Assembly (NCBI GenBank): GCA_943735955.1
Contig: OX030969.1
Coordinates: forward strand, 3,310,725-3,374,724
Length of the DNA stretch: 64,000 nt
Direction of reading: 5' to 3'
From: Piscicola geometra
Lineage: Eukaryota; Annelida; Clitellata; Hirudinida; Piscicolidae
Shown here: positions 19,401 through 30,599 of the stretch, in pieces
Position numbering within the stretch: position 1 is the stretch's first letter
How the letters are laid out: every line of letters begins with the position of its first letter
Program-made: the position numbers and the translations under genes
The notes under the pieces: model-generated
What the model was told of the DNA's origin: nothing
What the model saw: only the letters and a program-made list of their open reading frames with translations
The model's database searches: none

Positions 19401-21054
19401 TATCTGTCCGCTTGTCTATCTATCTGCTTGTCTATCTGTCCGCTTGTCTGCTTGTCTAACTGTCCGCTTGTCTGCTTGTCTATCTGTCCGCTTGTCTTTG
19501 TTTGTCTGCCGGCTTGTTTGCCTGTTTGTCTATCTGCCTGCCTTTTGTCTGTTGATCTTCCCGAGACAATTCATACAGCACCATACTAACACCAAATCTT
19601 TCAAAGTTATCTTTATGTTTTTTTTTGCTTTTTGTTTTAAATTGTGCGCTACATGAATTCAGGTGTTTGCAGAAGCTAATATGGCTACTCCGATCAGGAT
19701 CAAGATCTTCCCTACCAAGAGTTGGTGGTGATGATGATGATGATTATGATTATAGTTACATTGGTGGATGTGTTCAACTAATTATCTATGTGTATGCTTT
19801 ACTTTTAAATCTTTTACTAACCACCCATTTATCCTCGTTTACCACCCCATACACCCTCCATCCATCATCGCCACCTTTAATACATTATCCACTATGCTCC
19901 ACCATGCACCATCAACCCACACCACACAACACCACACCACAAAACCACATCACCACACAACACCACACACCACCACCAAAAACACCACACAACACACCAC
20001 ACAACCACACCACGCAACACCACCAAACAACACCACTCAACAAAACCACACCACCACACAACACCACACACCACCAAACAACAAAACCACACCACCACAC
20101 AACACCACACCACGCAACACCACACAACACACCACACAACACAACACACCACAAAACCACACCATCAAACACACTACCACGACGACGACAGCGAACAAGA
20201 GCAGCACAGGCCTGATCGAGTTTGAGAGCAAGAACGATGCGGTAGAGGCGCTCGTCATCTGCAACCACACGCCCCTACCCAATCCATGTAGGTGTGGTGG
20301 TGCTGGTAGTTGTGGTTGATTGTAGGATGTGCTGGTGGTGGTGGTAACTGATTGAAGGGGGTGTGCTGGTAGTGGTGGTGGTGAGAAAAATAAGTGGGGG
20401 GTAGGTAGGGGGTGTGTTGGCGGTGGCTGATTGAGGAGTGGTGTAGGTAGGAAAGAATGTGTAGGGCTTGATGGTAGTTGCAATTGAGGGGAAAAGTAAG
20501 AGTTCACCGTCTTAGTGCTGGTGTTCTTATTAGTCGTGGGAGTTGTAGGGGCGTCCTAAACGCTGAATGCATTTTCTGGCGAGCATAAACTTCCAAAGCG
20601 ACTGCTCAACCACCACACGCCCACAGTCGGCAAGAACCCTTACATTCTCAAGTTCTGTTTCTCTGACGTCCTCATCAAGAACTTCTATCCGTACTCTTCC
20701 GACAGGGAGGGTGGTGGGGGAGGCAGCAGAGATGGGGGCAGGGGATATGGTGGTGGTGGTCGTGGTGGTAGGGGGGGTGGTCATAGCTACCGAGATGGTG
20801 GTCGTGATAGTAGTCGTAGTGGTGGCGGTGGTAGAGAGGGGGGTCGTAGTGGTAGTAGGGATGGTGGTGGAGGAGGGGGTCGTGGAGGTGGTGGTAGTGC
20901 TGGGGGTCGTGTGGTTGATACGGCAAAAGATGGTGGTGGTGGTAGTAGCAGTAGTGCTGGTGCTGCTGGTAATGATAGTAAAGTCAAGAACAATGCGGAT
21001 GCTGGTGCTGAAGTCAAAGAAAAGAAAGAAGCGAGTGATGATAAGAAAGAATAG
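9570..21054 (+). CDS. HNRNPL: hnRNP L-family RNA-binding protein, 15 exons, 1075 aa
   Basis: Nuclear splicing regulator of the hnRNP L/PTB family; relatives bind CA-rich RNA. Exons: 9570-9632, 9705-10309, 10551-10623, 11093-11190, 11421-11508, 11730-11796, 15704-15799, 15942-16324, 16593-17345, 17744-17958, 18782-18912, 19296-19369, 19663-19720, 20192-20287, 20627-21054; all phases agree and lengths sum to 3228 bp. Residues about 228-309 form an RRM (NVLLFTVLNPKYPITV; LNGADIYSGCCTL), as in hnRNP L RRM2. Residues 496-735 are RGG/FEEMRGG repeats. RRM3 follows (MMVYGLDYNRMNC, VFNLFCLYGNV), then RRM4 (ILYFFNAPPGMSEDDLAK, STGLIEFESKNDAVEAL), then a Gly/Arg/Ser tail ending in Lys/Glu. RRM1 is absent: exon 2 instead encodes about fifteen PRAPF(D/E)-type repeats. 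The acceptor at 15704 is weak. HNRNPLL is the alternative name. Confidence 0.92.
10415..10548. repeat. (TAC)n array before the RRM2 exon
   Basis: Almost pure TAC/TGC triplets ending in the acceptor ACACAG at 10550. The 3' end of the intron is therefore made of the microsatellite itself. Confidence 0.9.
10760..10862. repeat. (TTCC)n microsatellite
   Basis: Tetranucleotide CTTC/TTCC array in the intron between exons 10551-10623 and 11093-11190. Confidence 0.92.
12615..12890. repeat. ATT/ATC-rich minisatellite
   Basis: Runs of TTATTATTATCAAAA with interspersed TTATTATTACCA, period 15-18 bp, in the long hnRNP L intron. Confidence 0.88.
14215..14470 (-). mobile_element. SINE remnants with (AATACCATAC)n tail
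   Basis: A tandem AATACCATACAATATCATAC array (14215-14320) runs into GGGGCGTAACCCCGAACAATAG, and a second diverged copy follows at 14400-14455 (GTGGCGTAAATCCGATCG). Both resemble the body of the tRNA-derived SINE at 33757-33942 (GTGGCGTATAACCCGAATGG). The arrays look like expanded SINE 3' tails on the minus strand. Confidence 0.5.
14893..14964 (+). other. Candidate poison (stop-containing) cassette exon
   Basis: A 72-bp segment with acceptor TTATTTCCAG and donor GTAAAA. Spliced after exon 11730-11796 it keeps the right phase (first codon split G+AT, like the normal exon at 15942), encodes 23 residues and hits TAA at 14961. Inclusion would truncate the protein after its first RRM and could trigger decay. 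It may also be chance. Confidence 0.35.
14995..15190 (-). mobile_element. SINE remnant with (CAATACAATT)n tail
   Basis: An ACAATTCAATACAATTCAAC array (14998-15110) followed by CGACGAGTATTAGTCACACGG and GAACCCGGACGGG. It is alignable by eye with the other SINE bodies at 14330, 14410 and 33770. Confidence 0.45.
17600..17743 (+). promoter_or_regulatory. CA-rich tract before hnRNP L RRM3 exon
   Basis: CACACA/ACCACA-rich pyrimidine/adenine sequence abutting the acceptor of exon 17744-17958. hnRNP L proteins bind CA repeats and CA-rich clusters, so this could mediate autoregulation of its own exon; that is inference. Confidence 0.5.
17985..18390. repeat. 30-bp minisatellite with a 120-bp higher-order unit
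   Basis: About thirteen copies of TATTGAAGGGTGGGTAGGTG plus GATGGGTGGG, starting 27 bp after the donor of the RRM3 exon. Groups of four variant 30-mers repeat as a block: 18001-18120, 18121-18240 and 18241-18300 are identical over most of their length. This points to recent unequal exchange or slippage. G-triplets dominate the transcript strand. Confidence 0.92.
18600..18781 (+). promoter_or_regulatory. CA-repeat tract before hnRNP L exon 11
   Basis: CACACACAC and ACACATAAACACACAAA repeats reaching the acceptor of exon 18782-18912. A canonical hnRNP L ligand located inside its own gene. Confidence 0.55.
18913..19295 (+). other. Predicted AT-AC (U12-type) intron in RRM4
   Basis: The exon ends AAG AAC C and the intron begins ATATCCTTT, an exact match to the AT-AC minor-intron 5' site. 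No AG acceptor exists in the right place, but an AC at 19294-19295 lets C+GC form Arg and restores KNRIHSSSKILYFFNAPP, matching hnRNP L. A branch-like TTCCCTTAAC lies at 19164-19173, but a (CAT)n array with three CTTGCTTGC spacers separates it from the AC by about 120 nt. Confidence 0.8.
19174..19283. repeat. (CAT)n array with CTTGCTTGC spacers
   Basis: Three CAT blocks separated by TTGCTTGC. It lies between the best branch-point match and the AC 3' end of the minor intron. Confidence 0.9.
19370..19560. repeat. Imperfect (CTGTCTGCTTGT) repeat
   Basis: GTCTGTCTATCTGTCCGCTT-type units just after the donor of hnRNP L exon 19296-19369. Confidence 0.85.
19905..20190 (+). promoter_or_regulatory. 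CA-rich tract before hnRNP L exon 14
   Basis: ACCACACAACACCACACC-type repeats for about 280 bp, ending at the acceptor of exon 20192-20287. It is the third CA-rich acceptor region of this gene. Confidence 0.5.
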
Positions 21055-21067
21055 TTTCAAGGATGGA

Positions 21068-21073
21068 AATAAA
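21068..21073 (+). terminator. hnRNP L polyadenylation signal
   Basis: AATAAA 14 bp after the TAG stop; a very short 3' UTR is implied. Confidence 0.6.
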
Positions 21074-22709
21074 ATAAGTTATTTTTATTATTATTAAGAA
21101 ATAATGCGTTCCTTTTGTCCTAATGGGTTGTCGTCACTTGCTATTCAAGTATTGGAGATTGTGGCAAACTTCCAAATGAACTTAATCTTATTCAATATAA
21201 AACTACTTAGCGCTTATTTAGTCGACTTTATCATTATTATTTTTTATTTATTATACGTATTATTTCACGTGTTTTAAATCGCAAGAACTTTTTCTAACAA
21301 TGTTTTTATGTCGTACTTGGCTCTCTGTCAGACTAAATTAATTATTTTTTATTTTATGGATAAACGATGAAAAAATCAGATGTTTGGAATTTAATAAAAC
21401 ACCATGTATAAAGCGCACTTTTATCTCCGGTTTGAAAAAAAGCAATGCGCCTTTTTTTGGGTAGAGTTTTGCTTGACATCTCCAAGAAACATTACCACTC
21501 TAAATAAATAACTGCTTCAATAAAAACCTTCAAATTAGAATACCAAATATAATTTTTTTTATAATTTTTAAATATCAATCAGTTTTTCACTTCTATAACA
21601 TCGAAGATAAATGTTTTTAAGAATCATCAAAAGTTTATCAGATAACACAATAATAATAATAGCTTGAAAGTTCTTGCGTAGATTTGATAAGACCGTTGCC
21701 ATAAATGTAAAAAAGAAGCAAATGTTCTATTTAAAAACATGCCACAAGAGATATTTACCAAGTTGGGAGACTTAGAAGTTTTTAAGAGTAGACAAACATC
21801 CAGCAAGATACTCAAAAATGTGTTAATATTTGAGATTTTTTTTTGACACGTGGTCGGTATTCTGGATTAGATCCGCTTATAACAAGATTTATAAAAAGCT
21901 GTTTTTATTTTTTGAAATGCAACTAGTTTAAATTTAAGGATGAATGGAGTTATGAAATGTCTTACTGAAATCAAGAACACACTTGGAATCCTGGGAGATT
22001 TGCATACATTTATTTTCAGCCCAAAAATAATGTTTTTTTATACTCGCAAAATGATTTTCGCTATACTATCTATACTATAGATTCTATAGTATAAGATGAA
22101 GCTGAATCGAGTTCAAAAAACTTCATGGAATAGTTCAGAGTTTAATGGAAACGGCGTTTTATCGTCTGCTCACAACAGGGATGCTCAATATTAATTCGTT
22201 GATATAATTATTGTTACAGTCGATAAACTCAAAAAAAATTGTATTTTTACAAAGATAATTTAGTATATTTTAAATTCACTTATATATGGTAGAGCAGAAA
22301 ATGTGGAACCAAATTTTTTATTAAAGGAAAATATATCAATATTTTATATTCTCTGAAAAAAACTTGATGTTTTACCACATTTTTATATGTCTGAAAGGTT
22401 TATATTGTGTAACGATTAATGGCAAAGTGTTATCAGACATGCAATAAAACTGTCTTAAAGATCAAGTGCCTTAAGGTAGATCGGATCTGATTATTTTTTT
22501 TAATAATTTTGAATTTTCAAGTCAAAATCTTATCCTTACCTAATTAAAAAATTTAAAAGTTAATTTAATATTTCCGCAAACGTAAATAAGAATTATCTTT
22601 TAAAGCCGATCTTTCTTGAAATGGTCGATCCAAGTTGAAAGTACATTTAATGCACAATTCAGAGTTAAAATATTCATTAAAATGCTGAAATCTCGGCATT
22701 TTTGAGACA
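21074..22709. other. hnRNP L-WDR20 intergenic region
   Basis: AT-rich with no gene seen. Positions 21398-21465 carry AAACACCATGTATAAAGCGC and a facing TGCGCC, resembling one half of the inverted-repeat element at 56795-56985. The WDR20 promoter must lie at the right end; no clear TATA box was found. Confidence 0.6.
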
Positions 22710-25700
22710 ATGTCGAATTACCGAGAGTCTCCAATGCCTCGCAGTCCAGTCGACGCGAACTACGAGCCAGGAGACATAAGGACTCAGTTCGCCACCCGGG
22801 AGGGAGTCTACAAGTTCGCAAACTGTCTCGAGTACACCAGGCCGAACAGACTGCCTATGAACAATGGTCCTTGCAGTGTAGGGGGTGCCAACGCTGGTGC
22901 AATCCTGCCTGTCAAACTCTCTCTCATCCAGACCAAGGAACTGGATGGCAGTGAGGATAAATTGTGCTTCAATTACGGACGAGAGGTTTATGTCTACCCA
23001 TTCCACGGCCTCAAGAAGGTAGTTGTTCTTGCTTGTTGGAAATCATGTTTTAAGTTATGACTATGCACACTTTCTTTGAAATTTTATGTTTTTAAACCTA
23101 AAAGTTTCAGTCAATAGCTAATGAAATTTATTTTCTGAAAATATCTTTTAACCTTCAACTTGATTTTAATATAATTTCAAGATTAGTACTACAAATTTAA
23201 TGCTCTATCATTCTAAAAATATATAAATGTTTTATAAATACTTTATTTGATTAAATTACATTTTTTCAATCTTCTTACTTACTCAAACACAACTCCAATA
23301 GTTTCAAACATGTATAAATACTTTATATCATATCTACTTCAAGCATCAACAACAATACTCAACATCATCATCACCACCATCATCATCATCATCACCACCA
23401 TCATCATCACCATCATCCTCATCCTCATCATTATTACCATCATCAATACCATCATCATCCTCCTCCTCTTCTATAACCATACCCAGATGCCCGAAAGTCT
23501 TCTGCCAATAGACAAGCGCCTCTACAGAGGCACTTCGCCCACGTGCCACGACTTCAACCACTGCCCCACCACGCCAGACCAACTCCACCTCGTGATCGGC
23601 TTCTCGGCCGGGCAAATACAACTCATCTACCCGATCACGAAGGAGAACTCCAAGCTTTTCAACGAAGATGTTTGTGTGCTTTTTTTGAAATTAGCATATT
23701 AAAATATTAAAAATAAATAATGATTATAATCATATTAATTAGCATAATCATTATAATTGTCATAGTCATAATAATTAATTAAAATGTAATCTATATAAAT
23801 CATTTTTATATTCCCTTATTTTAATCGTACAAAGTAGTTATAGTAAAGTTGAGAACACTTAATTGCAAGAGCAGAATGATCATTTTAGTACTTTGAAAAC
23901 TCTACGCAGAGTCATTAGTTGGTGTAAAACAATCATTAAAAATATGGCGTCTCACAAAATTATATTTAATGGCTTTATAAATGACTAATGGCCCAGAAAC
24001 ACGATTGTTTAATTATCTTTTTAATGAGATAAAATTGCTTGTAATTAAGATAGCCCTATTAAATCATTGACCACCCATCGTTTTTTCATTACAAGAATTA
24101 CTCTGATGATCATAATCATTATAATCACAATCATCACAATTATCATAATCATAAAAATCTTAAAAAACATAATCATCTTCATCATCACCATAACCATAAT
24201 AGCAATCATAGCCACCATAATCATCATAAAAAATCTTAGTCATCCCCATAATCACCCCCCATAATCATCATCATCATAATCACCCCCCATAATCATCATC
24301 ATAATCACCCCCCATAATCATCATCATAATCATCCCCATAATCACCCTCATAATCATCCCCATAATCATCATCATCATAATCATCCCCCTAATCACCCCA
24401 ATAATCACCACCATAACCACCTCCCGACCACACCAGCGTTCGATCGACAGCAAGAAGGTGACCTGCATCAAGTGGCTACCGAACTCCCCGAAGCAGTTCT
24501 TGGTGGCTCACGCCAGTGGAAGCTTGTACGTCTACCACGAGGAGCTGCCCTGCGCCCCCAACCCACCCAACTACCAGATGTTCAAGGTGTGCGGGGGAGT
24601 GGGTGGTTGTGTGGGGGTGAGGGGAATGGGGCAAAGGGAGGGGAAGTGGTGGTAGTGGTTGCGAGAAATTTTTTTTATAAATGCCTATAGAAGTTTGTCT
24701 GGTGTTGGAGTTTACAGCTGGTGTGGTTGTTGTAACTAGCGTGGTTGTTGTAGGTGGTGTAGTTGTTACAGCTGGTGTGGTTGTTGTAACTAGCATGGTT
24801 GTTGTAGGTGGTGTAGTTGTTGCAGCTGGTGTGGTTGTTGTAACTAGCGTGGTTGTTGTAGGTGGTGTAGTTGTTGCAGCTGGTGTGGTTGTTATAGGTG
24901 GTGGTGCTGATGGTTTTTCTCCAGCCTATTTCCATTTTAATATATCCACATCCACAAGAAAACTCACCACTAAATCCATCTCAACCACACCAACCACACT
25001 AACCACCACTGCGACAGAGTGGCGACGGCTTCTCCGTCTACACATGCAAGTCGCGAAGCACCAGGAATCCACTCTTCAAGTGGAGCATTGATCAGTGTGG
25101 CTGTGTTAATGAATTTGCTTTCTCCCCTTGCTCCAGGTGTGGTTGTGTTGTGGTGTTTTAGTGTGGTTGCGGTGGTCTAGTGTGGTTGTGGTGTGCTTGT
25201 GTTAGCACATCTAACCATCCATATAACAATCAATTCATTTACCCACCTATCCACTCACCAACCTATCCATTTTACCATCCATCCACCCACCCATCTACTA
25301 TTCATCAACCCATCAATCTAACCATCCATCCATCCATCAATCTAACCATCCATCCATCCATCCATTTCACAATTTCCTGCTTAATTAAACGAAGCGCCTC
25401 AGCTGCTTGTCTCGGCGCTATATTAAATAACCAGCATTATCACCACCACCATCATCAACATCATCACCACCACCATCATCAACATCATCACCACCACCAC
25501 CATCATCATCAATACAACACACAGATACATAGCGCTAGCATGCCAAGACGGCTACATCCAGGTATTCAATCTCGACCAATTCGATTTCATTTCCCGCCTT
25601 AAATCCTATTTTGGCGGGTTCCTGTGCGTGTGCTGGAGTCCCGACGGCAAGTATATAGTGGCGGGGGGAGAAGATGACTTGGTTACCGTTTATTCTTTCC

Positions 25701-27071
25701 TGGAAGACAGGGTCGTCTGCCGGGGCCGAGGTCATAGTTCGTGGGTCAGTGTGGTCTCCTTTGACCCGTTTAATACTTTCGTCGATGGTAGTCATCTACC
25801 CGATCTGAGTGATGATGACGATGACGACGTTGATGATGATGACGATGCGTGTGGCGGCGGCTACAAGCAAGTGAGTCCTGAAGCAGCGACGAGGATGGCG
25901 GGAGAGGCGCGTAGGCAGCGCAGAAGTCGCTTGAGCTCCTCTTACTGCATCAGCGAGAACGATCCACCCATCAACGAGTATTACCGCTTCGGTTCGGCCG
26001 GCCAAGACACCAAGATCTGTCTGTGGGACCTGACGGAAGATGTTCTAAAACAAGGAGTGGCTGCTGCAACCACCACCAACGCGGCCACCAACGCTGCAGC
26101 TTCTACTGCCACAGCCACTAGTTCAGTTTTCAGCAGTGGTGACAGTGGTGGCGGGGATGTTGGCACTTTTCATACGTTGCCCGCTCCCGATAAGCAGCTG
26201 CATGGCAGTCTGTTGAGACACACCACGCCCAAGAAGACCTACAAGTCGATCACTTCCCCAACCACTCCAACAACTACTACTACTACTAGCACTACAACAA
26301 CTACTACTACTACCACTACAACAACTACTACTACGACAGCGGCTCTCTCGAACTGTCTCAACACCTCCTCAACATTATCATCATCATCAGGATCATCCGC
26401 CACATGCCACTCCACCAGCAGCGCTGAACTACACAACAAGAACTACAACATCAACAACGACAGCAACAACAACGACACCAACAACAAAGCATCATCATCA
26501 TCAACCACTCCAAAGAACTCAAAACGAAAAAGCAAATCCTACCGCACATCCACCCTGCCCAACATTTTCACTCGCAAAAGCAACAAGTCAACACTCAAAG
26601 CCTCCTCTTCCCTCTCCAACAACAACACCCCCAACAACCCAAACAAGCAACAAAAACATCTTGGCTCCCCCATGTGTCCGGGTCTGGGCCAGATTCCCTT
26701 GATAGAACCCCTAACTTGCAAGAAAATCTCCCGCGAACGCATCAACAGCCTCACCTTCCTAACCAATTGCATCCTCATCTCAGACCAGGAGGGCCAAATT
26801 TTCTTGTGGTCCCGTCCCACTAACCGCCAAAACGCCACCACTACTGCTTCCAATGCTGCTGCTGCTGCTGCTAATACTACTTCAACTAGTAATAGTACTT
26901 CTACTACTAGTACTACTTCTACTACTAGTACTACTACTTCTACTACTACTACTACTTCTAGTACTACTACTACTGCTACCAGTTTCAATAGTAGTATGGT
27001 ATTTAGTGGTAAGGTTACTGTTGGTAATACTACTACTACTGCTACTACTACTACAACTACTACCATCACTT

Positions 27072-27105
<34 letters not shown>

Positions 27106-28387
27106 AACTACTGCTAATATTAACAAAATAAACAACAGTAATAATAATCAGATTCCAAACTCCGGTGAAGTCTTTTCCATCACCAATAAGATGACAAATA
27201 GCAACAGCAACAACAACAACAACAACAACAATGATAATAACATATATAACAATACCATTATAAATATAAATAGTGTTGGTTGTAGTAGTAGTAATAGTAG
27301 TAGTAGTAGTAGTAATAGTAGTAGTAGTAGTAGTAGTGTGAGTAGTACTAGCACTATCACTTCACAAAACAAAGCGGCCAACAATTACTTCGCCGTGTAC
27401 AATAATGATGATGTCATAAAAACAAGTTCAGCATACAATAACAAGAATAATAATAAGATTATTGACACTATAACTAGGACTACTACTATTACTACTGCTG
27501 CTGCTACTACTACTACTACTACCGCTGCTGCTGCCACTACCACTACTACTACTACTTCTAAAGCAACCACTGCTGCATCAAATTCAATTAAAAATAACTA
27601 CAATAATAATAACAACAATAATAATAACAACAACAACAACTATAACAATAACAATAACAATAACAACAACAATAAAGCTATTACCGCCACCGATGATGCT
27701 CTCAGCTATAACAAGCCTCCTCATCCATCAGTCCAATCTTCTACGTGGAGTGCTGATGATGATGCTACAAAAAATAAAAATAATCAAAGTATAAATATTA
27801 ACACCAATAACACCAGGATTAGTGGTTTCATTATTAACAGTCTGACAGACGATATGAAAGAGTACCTAATCAAAAATACTACTACTACCTCCACCACTGC
27901 TGCTACTACTACTACTACCACCACTGCTGCTTTTACTACTATTACTGCTACTGCAACTACTGCTACTAATACTACCACTACTACTATTACTGCTACTCTT
28001 ACTACTGCTACTATTGCTATTACTACTACTGCTACTACTACTACCACTACTACTACCACTTCTACATCTATGAATATAAATAATAATAATTTATTAATGA
28101 CCAATATGACAGATGTTAACTCAATCAATTTATACGAAAATATTAATTGTGTCAACAACAACAACAACAATAAAAATAATAATATCATTACTAATATTAA
28201 TAATTCTAAAAGCATGAATTATTCTCACAGTAGTAGTAGTAGTCATAATAATAGCAATAATAGCAACAACAATAATAATAATTACATTAATAATGGAGTA
28301 GTAATGCAGAATATTCCTACAGACTTGAATCGTGTTGAGTGTAATCATGCGGGTGCGTCTAAAGGCCAAATGCCTGTAAATTTTTGA
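22710..28387 (+). CDS. WDR20: WDR20-like WD-repeat protein with giant Thr/Ser/Asn tail, 1207 aa
   Basis: WDR20 (with DMWD) is a WD40 protein that binds and activates the USP12/USP46 deubiquitinases. Exons 22710-23018, 23487-23669, 24437-24586, 25018-25136 and 25525-28387 agree in phase (3624 bp). Matches: TQFATREGVYKFANCLEY, TCHDFNH, GFSAGQIQLIYP, SKLFNED, SRSTRNPLFKW, CVNEFAFSP, SYFGGFLCVCWSPDGKYIVA, GGEDDLVTVYSF, RFGSAGQDTKICLWDLTED, and the C-terminal CPGLGQIPLIEPLTCKKI. An acidic run (DDDDDDVDDDDD) sits in the loop after VSVVSFDP. The human protein ends shortly after the string matching GQIFLWSRPTNR; here about 518 further residues of poly-Thr, poly-Ser and poly-Asn follow. Another insertion of such repeats occurs near 26260-26640. 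Domain order and spacing otherwise match the family. Confidence 0.93.
23346..23480. repeat. (ATC)n in WDR20 intron 1
   Basis: CATCATCATC-rich sequence ending close to the acceptor of WDR20 exon 2; related ATAATC arrays fill intron 2 (24100-24420). Confidence 0.85.
24715..24900. repeat. 54-bp tandem repeat in WDR20 intron 3
   Basis: Three copies of a GTGGTTGTTGTAACTAGC plus GTTGTAGGTGGTGTAGTT unit. Open frames across it are repeat artefacts. Confidence 0.85.
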
Positions 28388-29345
28388 TTCTTTGTTGTAT
28401 TTAGTATATAAATATTTGTAAAATCTTCCCAGCACATCCCTACCCTAGAGATGTACTTTTAAAATTTCAGTTTCCAGTGATATGAGCATTAATTTTTTTA
28501 TTAGAGTAATTATTATTATATTATATAGTTTTTTATTAATTTATTTTTATTATTTATCAATTTGTTTTATTAATAGCGAATAATAAAAAATAAGTTTTAT
28601 CATATTTAAATTGTTAATTGTATTGTTCCTCAGCATGGTTAATGATGTAATTGTTTCCACAACTACTATCATAAGCACCTGTGTCGTGAAGATGGTTGCA
28701 GTAGCTTTTAAATAATTTTTAGTGGGTTTTAATAATACTTAAAACAATCTTTATTATGAAGATGATGATGATGATGATGAAGATAGTGATGGTGAAGATG
28801 ATGATGATGATAGTAATGATTTTAATGACACACCTATAATGATGATAATAATAATAATAATAATATATTTTGTAAACATGCTTTTAGTTTTAGACTTTTA
28901 TTTATTTATATAAATTGTTACGAATACATTAAATCTCAGTTTTAATAAATTGATACATTTTATTTCAAATACAAAAATAATATTATTTATTTCAGAATTT
29001 CAATTAAGTTCCTATTTTTAAAATATGATATGAATAAATTAAATATATATATATTTTTAAATATTTTTATTATATATAATAAACTGATAAATGCGAAAAA
29101 CAGTGAGGAATGTGTGATTATTGACTTTCCTTCTAAACTTTTCCTTCAGAACTGTATAAATAAAATACTTTTAACCATTTATGATGGATAATTATGATAA
29201 TATTAAAAACATTTTTTAATGAATTTTTTTCAAATTGTTGATCTTAACCTAGTTTGATTAATTTGCAAATGATTTTCGAATTGATTTGTTTCAGACTCGA
29301 TAAAATCTCCCAGCAAACTTGTTCTTATGGTTTTCAAACTTTATT
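28388..29345. other. WDR20 3' UTR and AT-rich flank
   Basis: A likely poly(A) signal AATAAA is at 28582-28587. The rest is AT-rich with a short GATGAT array (28760-28810). No gene seen. Confidence 0.6.
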
Positions 29346-29349
29346 TTAT

Positions 29350-30178
29350 TTTATTATTAAAAAGTTTTTTAAAACAGTTGTATTATTAAAAAGTTTTTTA
29401 AAACAGTTTTATTATTAAACAGTTTTTTAAAACCGTTTTATTATTAAAAGGTTTTTTAAAACCGTTTTATTATTAAAAAGTTTTTTAAAACCGTTTTATT
29501 ATTAAACAGTTTTTTAAAACCGTTTTAATATTAAAAGGTTTTTTAAAACCGTTTTATTATTAAAAAGTTTTTTAAAACCGTTTTATTATTAAACATTTTT
29601 TTAAAACAGTTTTATTATTAAAAAGTTTTGTAAAACAGTTTTATTATTAAAAAGTTTTTTAAAACACTTTCAATATTAAAAAGTTTTTTAAAACACTTTT
29701 ATTATTAAAAAGTTTTTTAAAACACTTTTATTATTAAAAAGTTTTTTAAAACACTTTTATTATTAAAAAGTTTTCTAAAACACTTTTATTATTAAAAAGT
29801 TTTTTAAAACACTTTATTATTAAAAAGTTTTTTAAAACACTTTTATTATTAAAAAGTTTTTTAACACACTTTTATTATTAAAAAGTTTTTTAAAACACTT
29901 TTATTAAAAAGTTTTTTAAAACAGTTTTATTATTAAAAAGTTTTTTAAAACACTTTCAATATTAAAAAGTTTTTTAAAACACTTTTATTATTAAAAAGTT
30001 TTTTAAAACACTTTATTATTTAAAAGTTTTTTAAAACACTTTATTATTAAAAAGTTTTGTAAAACACTTTTATTATTAAAAAGTTTTTTAAAACACTTTT
30101 ATTAAAAAGTTTTTTAAAACACTTTTATTAAAAAGTTTTTTAAAACACTTTTATTAAAAAGTTTTTTAAAACAGTTTT
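29350..30178. repeat. About 29-bp AT-rich satellite
   Basis: About 29 copies of TTATTATTAAAAAGTTTTTT plus AAAACACTT/AAAACAGTT, with partial deletions to about 22 bp in later copies. The core AAGTTTTTTAAAAC is near-palindromic. The variants AACAGTTTT, AACCGTTTT and AACACTTTT cluster in blocks, so homogenisation is local. The units have no spacer sequences, so this is not CRISPR. Confidence 0.93.
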
Positions 30179-30599
30179 ATTTCAAAAATTAAAATCTTGT
30201 TATAATTTTAACTAACGTAATACACAATGTAAAAATCGCACCTAAGGTGTTTTACGGTATATTAAAAATGAATAATATTTAAATCAATAGACTTAACTTT
30301 AAAAAAGGACATGTGTAAATGAGATCCAACCCGACAACAAATGCGCGTTTAATATGCTATAAGAATTCATTATGTTTTTTTCACAAACTTTAGTCAGAAA
30401 TAACATGTTGAAAACTCAAATATCTTTTCACAATTTTTCTAAAAAATCAACGAACATCAGCGAAAAGTAACAACTAAACTTTCTTCTAAAGCGCTTCACA
30501 GTCTCATACATGACTTAAGATATGTTCCCCTTTGGGAACGTTGGGCCAACAAAGGTTGAAAAGTAATTGGATCTGAGGTTTTGGATCAGATGAAAACAC

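Noticed and set aside
26539..27135. 198-residue poly-Val/Leu minus-strand ORF in WDR20
   Set aside because: Antisense reading of Thr/Asn triplet arrays.
29350..30178. Regular about 30-bp repeats as a CRISPR array
   Set aside because: There are no unique spacers, the units are contiguous, and the genome is eukaryotic.
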